This document shows positions 7,616 through 15,232 of a stretch of DNA of 27,446 bases, piece by piece. The notes under the pieces are model-generated. The model searched no databases and was not told where the DNA came from. It saw nothing but the letters and a program-made list of their open reading frames with translations. A program made the position numbers and the translations under genes. How positions within the stretch are numbered: the stretch's first letter is position 1; every line of letters starts with the position of its first letter. Source of the DNA: a virus; IMG/VR virus record IMGVR_UViG_3300037460_000298, positions 1 to 27,446 of that record; one strand, 5' to 3'.

Positions 7616-8320
7616 ATGGGGAAGTTCTTTAATATACCAGACATTATTGATTCCGTCGCAAAAGGCGATGTAAAAAAGGATTTCATCCCAGGAGATATCG
7701 ACGTTTTAGCAAAATCAGACGTCGGAAAGCAGTTTAATGTTTCGACGGAATTTTTAAGAGGATCGGCAAATAAATTATTACAGAAATTTGGCTTTGCTCC
7801 GCCCTTTCTCCTGGATTTCCTGGAAGATTTACCCGTCGGCATTTCGGCTTTCGGACTTCCTGTTTTTGACAGCGTCGAATTTCCAGGTGGACATTACAGC
7901 ATTATAAACCCCGGCTTAATACAAGAATCAATCCAGTTTGCTGGAATCCTTATCGATACAGTGGTTGTTCAGGCATCGATGCGAAAAAATATTGTAAAAA
8001 CGGAAATCGCCGGAAGGGAAGGAGCCGTTAAAGAATACATTTCAAGTAATGATACAATGATATCAATTTCAGGAGCAATCATCAATGCACATTCAATGGC
8101 ATATCCCAGGACCGAAGTCCAAAATTTAGTCCGGATCCTGAATATTCCCCAACAACTAAGAGTCAAATCGAAATTTATAAATGATATCCTGGGATTTGAA
8201 TTTATAACAATAGAATCCTGGAGCCTGAACACGACAACCGGAACCCGGAACACGCAATTATTCTCGATCGAAGCAATAAACGACATATCACCGGAAATCG
8301 ATGAAACATCAGCGACTTAG
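7616..8320 (+). CDS. DUF6046-like phage tail-associated protein
   Basis: The 234-residue product contains LPVGISAFGLPVFDSVEFPGG (near 75-95), VQASMRKNIVKTEIAGREGAVKEYISSNDTMISISGAIIN (near 120-160) and LRVKSKFINDILGFEFITIES (near 183-203). The segment order matches proteins annotated as DUF6046 in Bacteroidota phages. The K.T.I.GR.G.VKEYI...D..I.I.G pattern resembles proteins of the baseplate hub region of other contractile tails. The structural role is inferred. Confidence 0.6.
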   Translation: MGKFFNIPDIIDSVAKGDVKKDFIPGDIDVLAKSDVGKQFNVSTEFLRGSANKLLQKFGFAPPFLLDFLEDLPVGISAFGLPVFDSVEFPGGHYSIINPGLIQESIQFAGILIDTVVVQASMRKNIVKTEIAGREGAVKEYISSNDTMISISGAIINAHSMAYPRTEVQNLVRILNIPQQLRVKSKFINDILGFEFITIESWSLNTTTGTRNTQLFSIEAINDISPEIDETSAT

Positions 8321-8334
8321 CAGCAAAACGAAAA

Positions 8335-8775
8335 ATGGCTAAACAAGGAGTTAAAAAAATAGGGAGGCTTCCCATACAAGATATTAACCCGCGAATGATC
8401 AGCCGCGAAAAGAATAAAACAATGGCTGTCATTGGAGAGGAATCGGTTAATCATTTTGTAAAGGGATTCAGAGAGGGAGGTGGTCAAACCGATGAAAGCA
8501 AGGATGGATGGAAAAGAAGGAGAAGCGGAGTGGATCCAAACCGAGCAACCCTGGTGAAATCCGGAGATTTATGGAAGGATATCGATGTGATAAAAGAAAC
8601 CCAATCGATCGTGGTGGTTGGTACACAGCGAATCGCTTATGCCGCCGAACATAACGAAGGAACAAAGGGACAGATAAAGCGGGAATTTATAGGACCATCC
8701 AAAGAATTAGAAAAAGACATCGAAAAAGAAGTCGCCACCTACCTGGATGTATTAACGAAAGGAAAACGACGATGA
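8335..8775 (+). CDS. Phage virion morphogenesis protein (Mu gpG family)
   Basis: The 146-residue product shows the family features: SVNHFVKGFREGG, a W..RRSGVDPNRATLVKSGDLW segment near 61-81 (the conserved 'L..sG.L..s' region), IVVVGTQRIAYAAEHNEG near 92-109, and a C-terminal IGPSKELEKDIEKE helix. This family (tail completion, P2 gpS / Mu gpG) acts at the head-tail joint. It overlaps the next gene by 4 bp (ATGA), which indicates coupled translation. Confidence 0.75.
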   Translation: MAKQGVKKIGRLPIQDINPRMISREKNKTMAVIGEESVNHFVKGFREGGGQTDESKDGWKRRRSGVDPNRATLVKSGDLWKDIDVIKETQSIVVVGTQRIAYAAEHNEGTKGQIKREFIGPSKELEKDIEKEVATYLDVLTKGKRR

Positions 8776-9326
8776 GCAACTCAATAAAAATCGACCTTTA
8801 CACAGCATTAAAAACTGAAATCGCGGCGCTGCTTGAAGCCGGACCAGGGAGCGATCCATTATTTAAATTTGTCGGGCATTACAACACGCCGGAGGAAAAG
8901 AATGAAAATGAATTTGCATACAGGACACCCGCCGCTTTTATATCCCTGGACCGAGTCGCCTGGATAGATACCTTATGGGATCACCCAGGCCAGGATTTGT
9001 CCAGGCAGCAGAATGGAGTCGCAACATTTACGATTCATATATTCATCCACGATTTGAGGACAGACACCGATTCTTATGTCGAGCACCTGGCAATTGTAAA
9101 TCGAGTTTACCGGGCATTAATAGGACTGCGATCACCATCAACGGTGGAAGGGAAATATTCCAGCTGCCGCAGGATCCACGAACAAGACGATCGGGAATTT
9201 GCAAATTTGCGCCATTGGCGACAGACCTATGAATCATTTGTCCAGGAAGCACCGATCTCAACCGACCAGGTCGATGCCTCACCAGCAACGCTGGAATATA
9301 CAATTGTTGTGGATAACGCTCCGTAA
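8772..9326 (+). CDS. Putative tail terminator / neck protein
   Basis: The 184-residue product has an N-terminal helix (IDLYTALKTEIAALLE), then FAYRTPAAFISLDRVAWIDTLW, a strand-rich FTIHIFIHDLRTDTD and a following helix (VEHLAIVNRVYRALIGL). The end contains WRQTYESFVQE and TLEYTIVVD. Such alternating helix-strand order and size fit the gpU / tail-terminator group. The ATGA overlap with the gpG-like gene supports a neck role. It closes this operon, and a 100-bp gap with no gene follows. Confidence 0.5.
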   Translation: MSNSIKIDLYTALKTEIAALLEAGPGSDPLFKFVGHYNTPEEKNENEFAYRTPAAFISLDRVAWIDTLWDHPGQDLSRQQNGVATFTIHIFIHDLRTDTDSYVEHLAIVNRVYRALIGLRSPSTVEGKYSSCRRIHEQDDREFANLRHWRQTYESFVQEAPISTDQVDASPATLEYTIVVDNAP

Positions 9327-9368
9327 AAACCGCTGACAGGACGACTTAACAATCTAACAATTACGTCA

Positions 9369-9405
9369 GTAAATTGTATTTTAGTATATAAAGTATTAAA
9401 TTTAC
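9369..9405. promoter_or_regulatory. 7-bp inverted repeat upstream of the small HTH gene
   Basis: GTAAATT (9369-9375) and AATTTAC (9399-9405) form perfect arms around 23 very AT-rich bases, ending 24 bp before the start of the HTH gene. TATTTTAG at 9377-9384 differs from TAnnTTTG by one base. This is a reasonable operator/promoter region, but no -33 box at 19-bp spacing is seen. Confidence 0.35.
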
Positions 9406-9429
9406 TTCAGCCGCGCAATACATAAAACC

Positions 9430-9582
9430 ATGCACAGAACAGGAGAAACAATCGATCGCAGACGGCAGTACATTAAAGAGCGCATGCACAACAGGTCAAC
9501 ATCAGTATCAAGTGAAGTGCGCCGGATTGCCAGGGACTTATTTATTTCCGAACGGACCGTTTATCGCGATCTTCACTGTTGA
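9430..9582 (+). CDS. 50-residue helix-turn-helix protein
   Basis: The small frame from ATG 9430 to TGA 9582 encodes a very basic protein (GETIDRRRQYIKERMHN...) ending in SSEVRRIARDLFISERTVYRDLHC. The final 24 residues form a clear HTH pattern (helix, ISERT turn, recognition helix VYRDL), as in the N-terminal parts of resolvase-like and DeoR-like regulators. It stands alone between two structural operons, behind an AT-rich region with an inverted repeat and ahead of a terminator. A role as regulator of the following capsid operon is inference. A remnant of a larger gene is possible. Confidence 0.6.
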   Translation: MHRTGETIDRRRQYIKERMHNRSTSVSSEVRRIARDLFISERTVYRDLHC

Positions 9583-9646
9583 AATCGTGACAAGACGGAA
9601 AAAAACTCTAAAAGTTAAATATTAGTGTTCAACAGCAGTACCAAGG

Positions 9647-9671
9647 AACCCGCTTAATTGGCGGGTTTTTT
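9647..9671 (+). terminator. Rho-independent terminator after the HTH gene
   Basis: AACCCGC (9647-9653), a 7-base loop and GCGGGTT (9661-9667) form a GC-rich stem that runs into T6 (9666-9671). It ends transcription 65 bp after the HTH gene and separates it from the capsid operon. Confidence 0.8.
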
Positions 9672-9725
9672 GTTTGCTGACATTATGGATATCAGTGGGT
9701 TAAATCCTTTCGACTCAGCCGCGCA

Positions 9726-11177
9726 ATGGTTAATTTTACACAAACCAGCGCAATGGACCACAACAACAGTCACGTCGCCAAAATTAGACTTTCCTCCGCT
9801 TTCCAGCCGGACTCATTCCGCAGCTTATCAATTCAAAACGGGATCGAAGCGATCATCGGAAAATTGAAAGGAAACAAACAGATTTCAACAAAGGATTTTC
9901 ATTTTAACGCTTCGGAATTTTCACTCGCAGACTGCCGCGCCTGGTTAGGAAATAAGAGTATGAGTTTTTTAAGGATCGAGAGCGCTCCCAATTTGCCGGA
10001 GATCCGGGATTTAATCAGTAATCCATTACCCAACAAAAAAACAGAATTCGAATTATTTATCAGAGGGACAATCGGCTTCGATGTTTCGGGCATTGCCATT
10101 GCAGAAGAAATCGATCGGCTGAACCAGGAAGGAGCAACCCGGATCACTGAAAGGATAAACTCGGCAGGGGGAGATGTAATCGATGGCTTCAATATTGTCG
10201 CGGCGAATCTCAGAAGCAAAGCAATAATCGAAACCATCAATGAAGGAGTCGCAGCATCCATGGCTGCAGTAATCCTGGCAACCGGAGATGAACGCCGAGC
10301 CTTTGATTTCAGCACCGCATTAATTCACGATCCGATGATGGCCGGAATATCCCTGGAACAGATCGAAGATCAGCAGAAAAAAGAGAATCTAATCAAAATC
10401 AAAAATGGACTGGTTAAGATTCTGACGGATGCAACAGGCCAACCCGATAATATTATCAACGAATTGATGAGCCGGGAAACGGTAATGTCGTCATCCGAAC
10501 AGCGAAAATTCGGACTGGTAAACTCTGTAATTAAAAGCCGGATAAAGCGAGCACCTGCGAACCTTTCCCTTTTAGAAGTCATGAATTATTCTGAAGCGGC
10601 AACCGCAAGCGATATCGATAATATAAACAAATCAAAAATTCATAAAATGAAGAAAATCACGAATTTCTTGAATCTTCAGGATGACGCAAACGAGGAATCA
10701 ATCCTGAAAACCCTGGAAACACACAGCAAGGAAGCTGAAACAATTTCAGCAACCCTGAAAAGCACCCAGGATGAGCTCGCTGAAAATAAAGCAAAACTCA
10801 CAGCAGCAACCGAGAAGCTGGATGCCTCGAAAGCACAGAACATCAAATCGGCTGTTGATTCCGCAATCGAGTCCGGAAAATTTGCAGAAGATCAGCGGGA
10901 GAAACTGACCGCGAAAGCAGAGGAAAACTTTGATTTTTTCAATGATATGGTTGAGGCAATACCAATGCCTCATGCCTCCGCATTGGAGAGGATCCAAAAT
11001 GCTTCACTCTCAGCTGATAATTCCTATAAAAACGAGAAAGGGGAAACAGTAAAAAAGGACTGGGATTATTACCAGCAGAATGATCCCCTCGCCCTTCAGA
11101 ACCTGCAACTCAGCAACCCCAAAGAATTTGATCGTCTCTATTCCGCATACTGGGAGAAAGAAGAAGCAACAAAATAA
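9726..11177 (+). CDS. Head maturation protease (ClpP/S14-like) fused to scaffold
   Basis: The 483-residue product has two parts. Residues 100-285 are a ClpP-like serine protease: ITERINSAGGDVIDGFNIV near 140-158, NEGVAASMAAVILATGD with nucleophile Ser178, and TALIHDPM with His201. At the site where ClpP has its catalytic Asp (RD.fmsa...GL) the sequence reads SRETVMSSSEQRKFGL, so Glu251 may stand in. Residues 308-483 are helical and charged, a scaffold that the protease would cleave during capsid maturation. An in-frame ATG at 10647 could yield the scaffold alone. The first Met at 9726 is used; Met10 (9753) is an alternative. Confidence 0.8.
   Translation: MVNFTQTSAMDHNNSHVAKIRLSSAFQPDSFRSLSIQNGIEAIIGKLKGNKQISTKDFHFNASEFSLADCRAWLGNKSMSFLRIESAPNLPEIRDLISNPLPNKKTEFELFIRGTIGFDVSGIAIAEEIDRLNQEGATRITERINSAGGDVIDGFNIVAANLRSKAIIETINEGVAASMAAVILATGDERRAFDFSTALIHDPMMAGISLEQIEDQQKKENLIKIKNGLVKILTDATGQPDNIINELMSRETVMSSSEQRKFGLVNSVIKSRIKRAPANLSLLEVMNYSEAATASDIDNINKSKIHKMKKITNFLNLQDDANEESILKTLETHSKEAETISATLKSTQDELAENKAKLTAATEKLDASKAQNIKSAVDSAIESGKFAEDQREKLTAKAEENFDFFNDMVEAIPMPHASALERIQNASLSADNSYKNEKGETVKKDWDYYQQNDPLALQNLQLSNPKEFDRLYSAYWEKEEATK
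10647..11177 (+). CDS. Possible nested scaffold protein, internal start
   Basis: Within the protease-scaffold frame, ATG 10647 follows an A-rich leader like those before other genes here and begins MKKITNFLNLQDDANEE, a natural protein N-terminus. The 176-residue product would contain the whole coiled-coil scaffold (ETISATLKSTQDELAENKAK...) without the protease. Nested scaffolds of this kind are known in lambda (C/Nu3) and Mu (I/Z). Expression is inferred. Confidence 0.45.
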   Translation: MKKITNFLNLQDDANEESILKTLETHSKEAETISATLKSTQDELAENKAKLTAATEKLDASKAQNIKSAVDSAIESGKFAEDQREKLTAKAEENFDFFNDMVEAIPMPHASALERIQNASLSADNSYKNEKGETVKKDWDYYQQNDPLALQNLQLSNPKEFDRLYSAYWEKEEATK

Positions 11178-11202
11178 TTATAACTAATTAAAATCCAAGA
11201 TC

Positions 11203-12138
11203 ATGGCAGAAATCAGACCGATCAAATTTTCACAGGAACTGCAGTCCCAATTATTCCCGGATAATGCGTTCTATAAAAGATCAATATCGGAAACAGGGAT
11301 CGGAATCGATGTCGAACGCATCGAGATCCCACAGGCAGCAGCAGCCGGAACGGTTGGTGTCGGAGTACCAGGAACACTCCCCCTGACAATCACGCAGAGA
11401 ACTGATGACATTCGCAGCTACCTGGTGGAGCAGCTTTACATGGAAGAACCAATTCTCATCACGGACGAGAACGAAATTGTTGTGAATTATAATAAGCGCC
11501 AGGATATCATCACCGCGATGGCCATGTCCATCAATTCAAAAGCGGGTGACATTGCAGCAACCGAATGGGGAGCAACCCTGGCCGCGAATTTTGTCAGGAC
11601 CACAGACACGGCTGTTCGAGCAACCGAAATTGTGGGAGCAACAGGAAACAGGAAGCGAATCGCTTATGCCGACCTGGTCGCAATAAACGGAATAATGAAT
11701 CGCATGAATGCGCCCGTCGGAAAATGGTATGGATTGCTGACAGCCGCGATGATCGATGATTTATTTCTCCTGGACAAGCTGAACGAAGCGGACAAGGCTC
11801 AGATCGCCATCATCCGGACCGGGGAGATTGGAAATATTTTTGGAATCAATTTCATGATGCGCTCGAATAATACGCTCGGTCACGCCGGACTCAGTTATTC
11901 AAACGATGCAACTCCGGTAAAACAGGCACTCGGCGCTGTCGTTCCAGCCACAGCAAATGCGGGTGGAGTGGTATGGCATCAAAGGCTCGTGAGGCACGCT
12001 GAAGGTCACGCCAAGACTTACATCGATCGCGACAAGCCGGAATATTTGGGAACCGTCGTTAACTCGAAGGTAAGATTCGGTGCGACATACAACCGGACCG
12101 ATGAAGTCGGAGTGATCTCACTAATTGAAGGACAATAA
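11203..12138 (+). CDS. Major capsid protein
   Basis: The 311-residue product lies directly after the protease-scaffold gene, the normal place for the main head protein. It contains RTDDIRSYLVEQLYMEEPILITDENEIVVNYNKRQDII near 66-103, TEWGATLAANFV, a long central part with GKWYGLLTAAMIDDLF, and a C-terminal KPEYLGTVVNSKVRFGATYNR segment. The length and order suit an HK97-fold capsid subunit of the type found in Bacteroidota Mu-like phages. It has its own 25-bp A-rich leader. Confidence 0.75.
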   Translation: MAEIRPIKFSQELQSQLFPDNAFYKRSISETGIGIDVERIEIPQAAAAGTVGVGVPGTLPLTITQRTDDIRSYLVEQLYMEEPILITDENEIVVNYNKRQDIITAMAMSINSKAGDIAATEWGATLAANFVRTTDTAVRATEIVGATGNRKRIAYADLVAINGIMNRMNAPVGKWYGLLTAAMIDDLFLLDKLNEADKAQIAIIRTGEIGNIFGINFMMRSNNTLGHAGLSYSNDATPVKQALGAVVPATANAGGVVWHQRLVRHAEGHAKTYIDRDKPEYLGTVVNSKVRFGATYNRTDEVGVISLIEGQ

Positions 12139-12150
12139 AAGCCAGCGATT

Positions 12151-12453
12151 ATGATCCATGAAACCAAAGACCAAAAACTGATCGATGGTTCGATCGAGCA
12201 TTTTGAGAGGAATCCAACCGTCAAGGAATTATTTGCTTCGGAAGATGGGCAGTATTTCTTTTCTGTTTCACGATCGAATTACCATTGTAAAACGCGAGGC
12301 TTAAAACTGTACAGGATTTCGCGCTCGCAGATAGAGAAAAGCGCACCTGAACCAAAGCCGGAAAAGAAAGCGCCGGAGAAGAAAGCTGAACCAGCCAAAA
12401 CCTCCAGCGCAAAAGGAGTGGGATCAGAAAAAAAACCTTCAAAACCTAAGTAA
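12151..12453 (+). CDS. Small head-region protein with Lys/Pro-rich tail
   Basis: The 100-residue product has a folded N-terminal part (IHETKDQKLIDGSIEHFERNPTVKELFASEDGQYFFSVSRSNYHCKT) and a disordered tail from about residue 65 made of repeated PEKK/PAK units. It sits between capsid and sheath, where head completion or decoration proteins are found. The family is not recognised. The N-terminal part resembles short proteins that read 'vkelfattdGqyFf', commonly next to capsid genes in this phylum; the role is unknown. It shares one base with the next start. Confidence 0.45.
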   Translation: MIHETKDQKLIDGSIEHFERNPTVKELFASEDGQYFFSVSRSNYHCKTRGLKLYRISRSQIEKSAPEPKPEKKAPEKKAEPAKTSSAKGVGSEKKPSKPK

Positions 12454-13952
12454 TGGGAAAAATAGAATTTAATATTGGTCAAGGAGGTTTAGGCAGACCG
12501 CTGACAGGGAAGGATTATTACTCCGGATTGTTATTTGATTCAGCAGTTTACCCTTCCGGCTTTTCAGCTTTAGAGCCAATTAAGCTGGTCGCCTCCCTGG
12601 AGGATGCCGAGGATCTCGGCATTGTATCAGGAACAGGAGAAACACTCGCGACAGGTGGAGAAATTGAGGTGACCTTAGTCGGTGCCGCCGGGGATAAATA
12701 CACCATCGCAATCCAATCAACCAGGAATCCCGCAATTACCCTGGGAGAAGTAATCGAGGCAGCAGCTGAAACGGCGGATACTCTCGCTGCGAGAATTGCA
12801 GCCATAATCAATGCGAATAGCAACACCACAGGATTCACGGCATCAGCCGCGCTCGCCGTGGTTTCAATTGTTATGGCTCCGGACTGGGGTGCCGCATTTA
12901 ATGGAGCCGGACTTTCAATCGTTTCCACCGGAGCCGGGACCAGCACAGTCACTCAATTTACAGCAGGAGTCGGATCCGATTTATCCGCGCTTCATTATAC
13001 GGTTTCGGAATTTTTCAGGATGCAGCCAAAAGGCTTATTGTGGATCGGAATTTATGATGAATCGGGAGGATTAGATTCTCAGGATATCGAGGACATCCAA
13101 ACCGAAGCCGATGGTGATATTCGACAGATGGCCATTTTAATGCAAACATCATTCGCAACGGGTGACCTTGGAATAATTCAAACCGCAATCGATGCGCTGC
13201 AAGTGGATTATCAATTCATGAATGCATTATACGCGGCGGATCAACTATCCGACACTTTGACAGCGCTCGCGGATCTTCGAGCATTGACAGATGATCGCGT
13301 ATCAGCAGTCTGCGGACAAGATGGAGGTGCAGAAGGATGGCGCCTGGTGGATGTTTTGGATCGATCAATGCCAGCAGTCGGAACAGCACTCGGAACCGTC
13401 GCACTTGCCAGCGTTTCTGAAAATATCGGGTGGGTTTCCAAATTTGACCTGGCAGGAGGTGAAATGGAAGTTCTATCATTCACAACCGGGGATCTATTGA
13501 AAGCGATAAGCAGCCCAACCCTTTTATTTTTGGAAAATCGCGGCTGGATTTTCGGCAAAAAATACGTGGGTAAAGCCGGATCATACTGGAACGATTCATC
13601 ATGCGCCATTACAGAAACTTCGGATTACGCATATATTGAAAATGGCAGGACCATCGACAAAGCCGTCCGAGGTGTCAACGTCGCGCTGACCAATTTTATA
13701 AACGCGCCTCTTTTCGTAGATGCCCAAACGGGAAGGTTAACCGAATTAACCATTTCGACATTTGCCAATGCCGCATCGATCCCCCTCGATCAAATGCTGA
13801 TCGACCTGGACCTTTCAGGATTCGAAGTAATCATCGATCCGGAGCAGAACGTCCTCGCGACAAGTACAATCACAATTACAATCCGCCTTGTACCAGTCGG
13901 AGTCGCCAGGACAATCGTGGTTAATATAGGTTACACCGTTTCACTTTCATAA
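12453..13952 (+). CDS. Contractile tail sheath protein (DUF2586-like)
   Basis: The 499-residue product contains GRPLTGKDYYSGLLFD (near 14-29), an inserted beta-rich domain with VTLVGAAGDKYTIAIQ (near 72-90), SVSENIGWVSKFDLAGG, LFLENRGWIFGKKYVGKAGSYWNDSSCAITETSDYAYIENGRTIDKAVRGV (near 350-400) and a beta-strand C-terminus typical of the sheath handshake (ATSTITITIRLVPVGVARTIVVNIGYTV). The GYYxN-like 'NRGW.FG.KY.GK.G.Y.NDS' block is characteristic of DUF2586 sheaths. It would form the contracting outer tube. It is followed by tube and chaperone genes, as expected. Confidence 0.8.
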   Translation: MGKIEFNIGQGGLGRPLTGKDYYSGLLFDSAVYPSGFSALEPIKLVASLEDAEDLGIVSGTGETLATGGEIEVTLVGAAGDKYTIAIQSTRNPAITLGEVIEAAAETADTLAARIAAIINANSNTTGFTASAALAVVSIVMAPDWGAAFNGAGLSIVSTGAGTSTVTQFTAGVGSDLSALHYTVSEFFRMQPKGLLWIGIYDESGGLDSQDIEDIQTEADGDIRQMAILMQTSFATGDLGIIQTAIDALQVDYQFMNALYAADQLSDTLTALADLRALTDDRVSAVCGQDGGAEGWRLVDVLDRSMPAVGTALGTVALASVSENIGWVSKFDLAGGEMEVLSFTTGDLLKAISSPTLLFLENRGWIFGKKYVGKAGSYWNDSSCAITETSDYAYIENGRTIDKAVRGVNVALTNFINAPLFVDAQTGRLTELTISTFANAASIPLDQMLIDLDLSGFEVIIDPEQNVLATSTITITIRLVPVGVARTIVVNIGYTVSLS

Positions 13953-13965
13953 AAAATAAAAAATC

Positions 13966-14307
13966 ATGGCAGTAATAAATCATCCATTTGGAGCAACAGG
14001 AAACCCGGTATTGTCAGCCGATGCAGCACAAGCGATCACGGTCGATAAATCATACACAATTGTCGATGGCGTCACGGTTATCGCGCTTACCAATAATCGG
14101 ACTTTGAATTTGACCATCGATGACGGAATGCCGCTCGGCGCTCAATTATTTGTAATGAGTAAAACCACAGCAGCGGAAACAACAATCTTCGGAACCGGAA
14201 TGGTTGGCGTCACAATAACAGGAACTGCTGGGAAAACCATTTGTGCCCTGTTCATTTTTGACGGGACCAATTTTGTCCAGGCCGGAGCAGAGCAGCAAAT
14301 CGATTAA
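13966..14307 (+). CDS. Small beta-rich structural protein
   Basis: The 113-residue product is made almost wholly of predicted strands (YTIVDGVTVIALTNNRTLNLTIDDG, GAQLFVMSKTTAAETTIFG, TAGKTICALFIFDGTNFVQAG). It lies between sheath and tube genes behind an A-rich leader. The fold looks like small decoration or fiber-tip domains, but no family is recognised. It may decorate the head or tail. Confidence 0.4.
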   Translation: MAVINHPFGATGNPVLSADAAQAITVDKSYTIVDGVTVIALTNNRTLNLTIDDGMPLGAQLFVMSKTTAAETTIFGTGMVGVTITGTAGKTICALFIFDGTNFVQAGAEQQID

Positions 14308-14324
14308 TTCTAAAATAGAGCGAC

Positions 14325-14741
14325 ATGGCAGAACCATTAATAAACGGACGCGCTTATGATTATGTAGATATCCAGGTTTCAATCCTCGGAGCAGAAATCA
14401 ATGGAGTCACAGAAATCAATTACACCTCGGAGCAGGAGAAAACAAACAACTTCGGAACTGGTGTATTTCCGACCTCAAGAGGTCGAGCGTCACGCAATTC
14501 TTCCGGATCGATTGGACTTTCAATGAACGAAGTCGAAGCGATCCGGGAAGTCGCTCCATTCGGTAATTTGTTAGACATTCCCTCGTTTGATATTGTAATC
14601 GTTTTCGGCAATGTACAATCGCCGCAGACGCACGTAGTAAAAAACGTGGAATTTACCGATGATGGCGTTGAAACCTCCACAGGAGATGCCTCAGTAAATA
14701 GGGTATTTTCCTTTGTAGCCTCTCATATTTTGTACAGATAA
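14325..14741 (+). CDS. Tail tube protein
   Basis: The 138-residue product begins INGRAYDYVDIQVSILGAEINGVTEINYTSEQEKTNNFG and continues with RGRASRNSSGSIGLSMNEVEAI and FTDDGVETSTGDASVNRVFSFV. The gamma-turn-like 'G..i.G..ei.y....' start, the beta-strand pattern and the 'd.v..stgd.s..r.f.f' end are typical of contractile-tail tube subunits. The position, after the sheath and just before the frameshifting chaperone gene, agrees. Confidence 0.7.
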   Translation: MAEPLINGRAYDYVDIQVSILGAEINGVTEINYTSEQEKTNNFGTGVFPTSRGRASRNSSGSIGLSMNEVEAIREVAPFGNLLDIPSFDIVIVFGNVQSPQTHVVKNVEFTDDGVETSTGDASVNRVFSFVASHILYR

Positions 14742-14744
14742 AAA

Positions 14745-15050
14745 ATGAAAAGAACGATAATCGAAAGGAAATCCGCACCGACGAGTGATTACACAATCAC
14801 ATTCAATGGCAAGGATTTTAAATATAAGATCCAGGAGCCGACGTTTGAGCAATTGAGCGTCGCGCTCGCTGAATCACAGGCCGGAGTTGGGAAATTAAAC
14901 ATGGCCGGGGGTGGGAAAGTAGTATGGGAATTGTGCTGCCTTGAAGCAGATGAAGCCATCGAAAAGAATCCCCGCATTTTGCTCTCGGTCTGTATAGAAC
15001 TTTATACAGAGTGGGTTCTGAGCGCCGATGTTGAGATAAAAAAAAATTAG
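14745..15050 (+). CDS. Tail assembly chaperone, short form
   Basis: The 101-residue product (FNGKDFKYKIQEPTFEQLSVALAES..., then CCLEADEAIEKNPRILLSVCIELYTEW) has the Phe/Leu-rich helical form of tail assembly chaperones. The frame ends IKKN-stop on an A9 tract (15038-15046), and the -1 frame stays open to 15232. A short and a long form at one locus upstream of the tape measure is the standard arrangement (gpG/gpGT in lambda). Confidence 0.75.
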   Translation: MKRTIIERKSAPTSDYTITFNGKDFKYKIQEPTFEQLSVALAESQAGVGKLNMAGGGKVVWELCCLEADEAIEKNPRILLSVCIELYTEWVLSADVEIKKN

Positions 15051-15232
15051 AGAAATATTCTCTGACGGGTAATAAAATCGGACATGGACACATTGTCGCC
15101 CTGATCCGATTTTTTTATCATATAAAACCTGAAGATCTGGACCTGGACACATTCGCGAAACTGCAAGCTGAGTTACTTTTTTTAGCGTCAATCGGAGTTT
15201 TAAATATTACGTTCAATGCCAGTCACAGATAG
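14745..15232 (+). CDS. Tail assembly chaperone, -1 frameshift long form
   Basis: A -1 shift on the A9 tract at 15038-15046 joins the short chaperone to a 62-codon extension that starts LEKYSLTGNKIGHGHIVALIRFFY and ends at TAG 15230-15232, giving 162 residues. The extension contains FYHIKPEDLDLDTFAKLQAELLFL, a typical helical T-domain, and has no good start codon at its beginning. A 6-bp hairpin (15049-15063) lies two bases after the A-run. The end overlaps the tape-measure start by 17 bp. The conserved position before the tape measure makes programmed shifting very likely. Confidence 0.8.
15038..15063 (+). promoter_or_regulatory. Slippery A9 tract and hairpin for -1 frameshift
   Basis: A9 at 15038-15046 is followed after two bases by AGAGAA (15049-15054), a 3-base loop and TTCTCT (15058-15063), a perfect 6-bp stem. 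Slip site and stem fit a -1 frameshift or transcript slippage signal, although the stem is closer to the slip site than most known stimulators. Confidence 0.65.

Noticed and set aside
9658-9867. Open frame of 69 residues upstream of the protease
   Set aside because: It starts inside the terminator stem and overlaps the protease gene in another frame.
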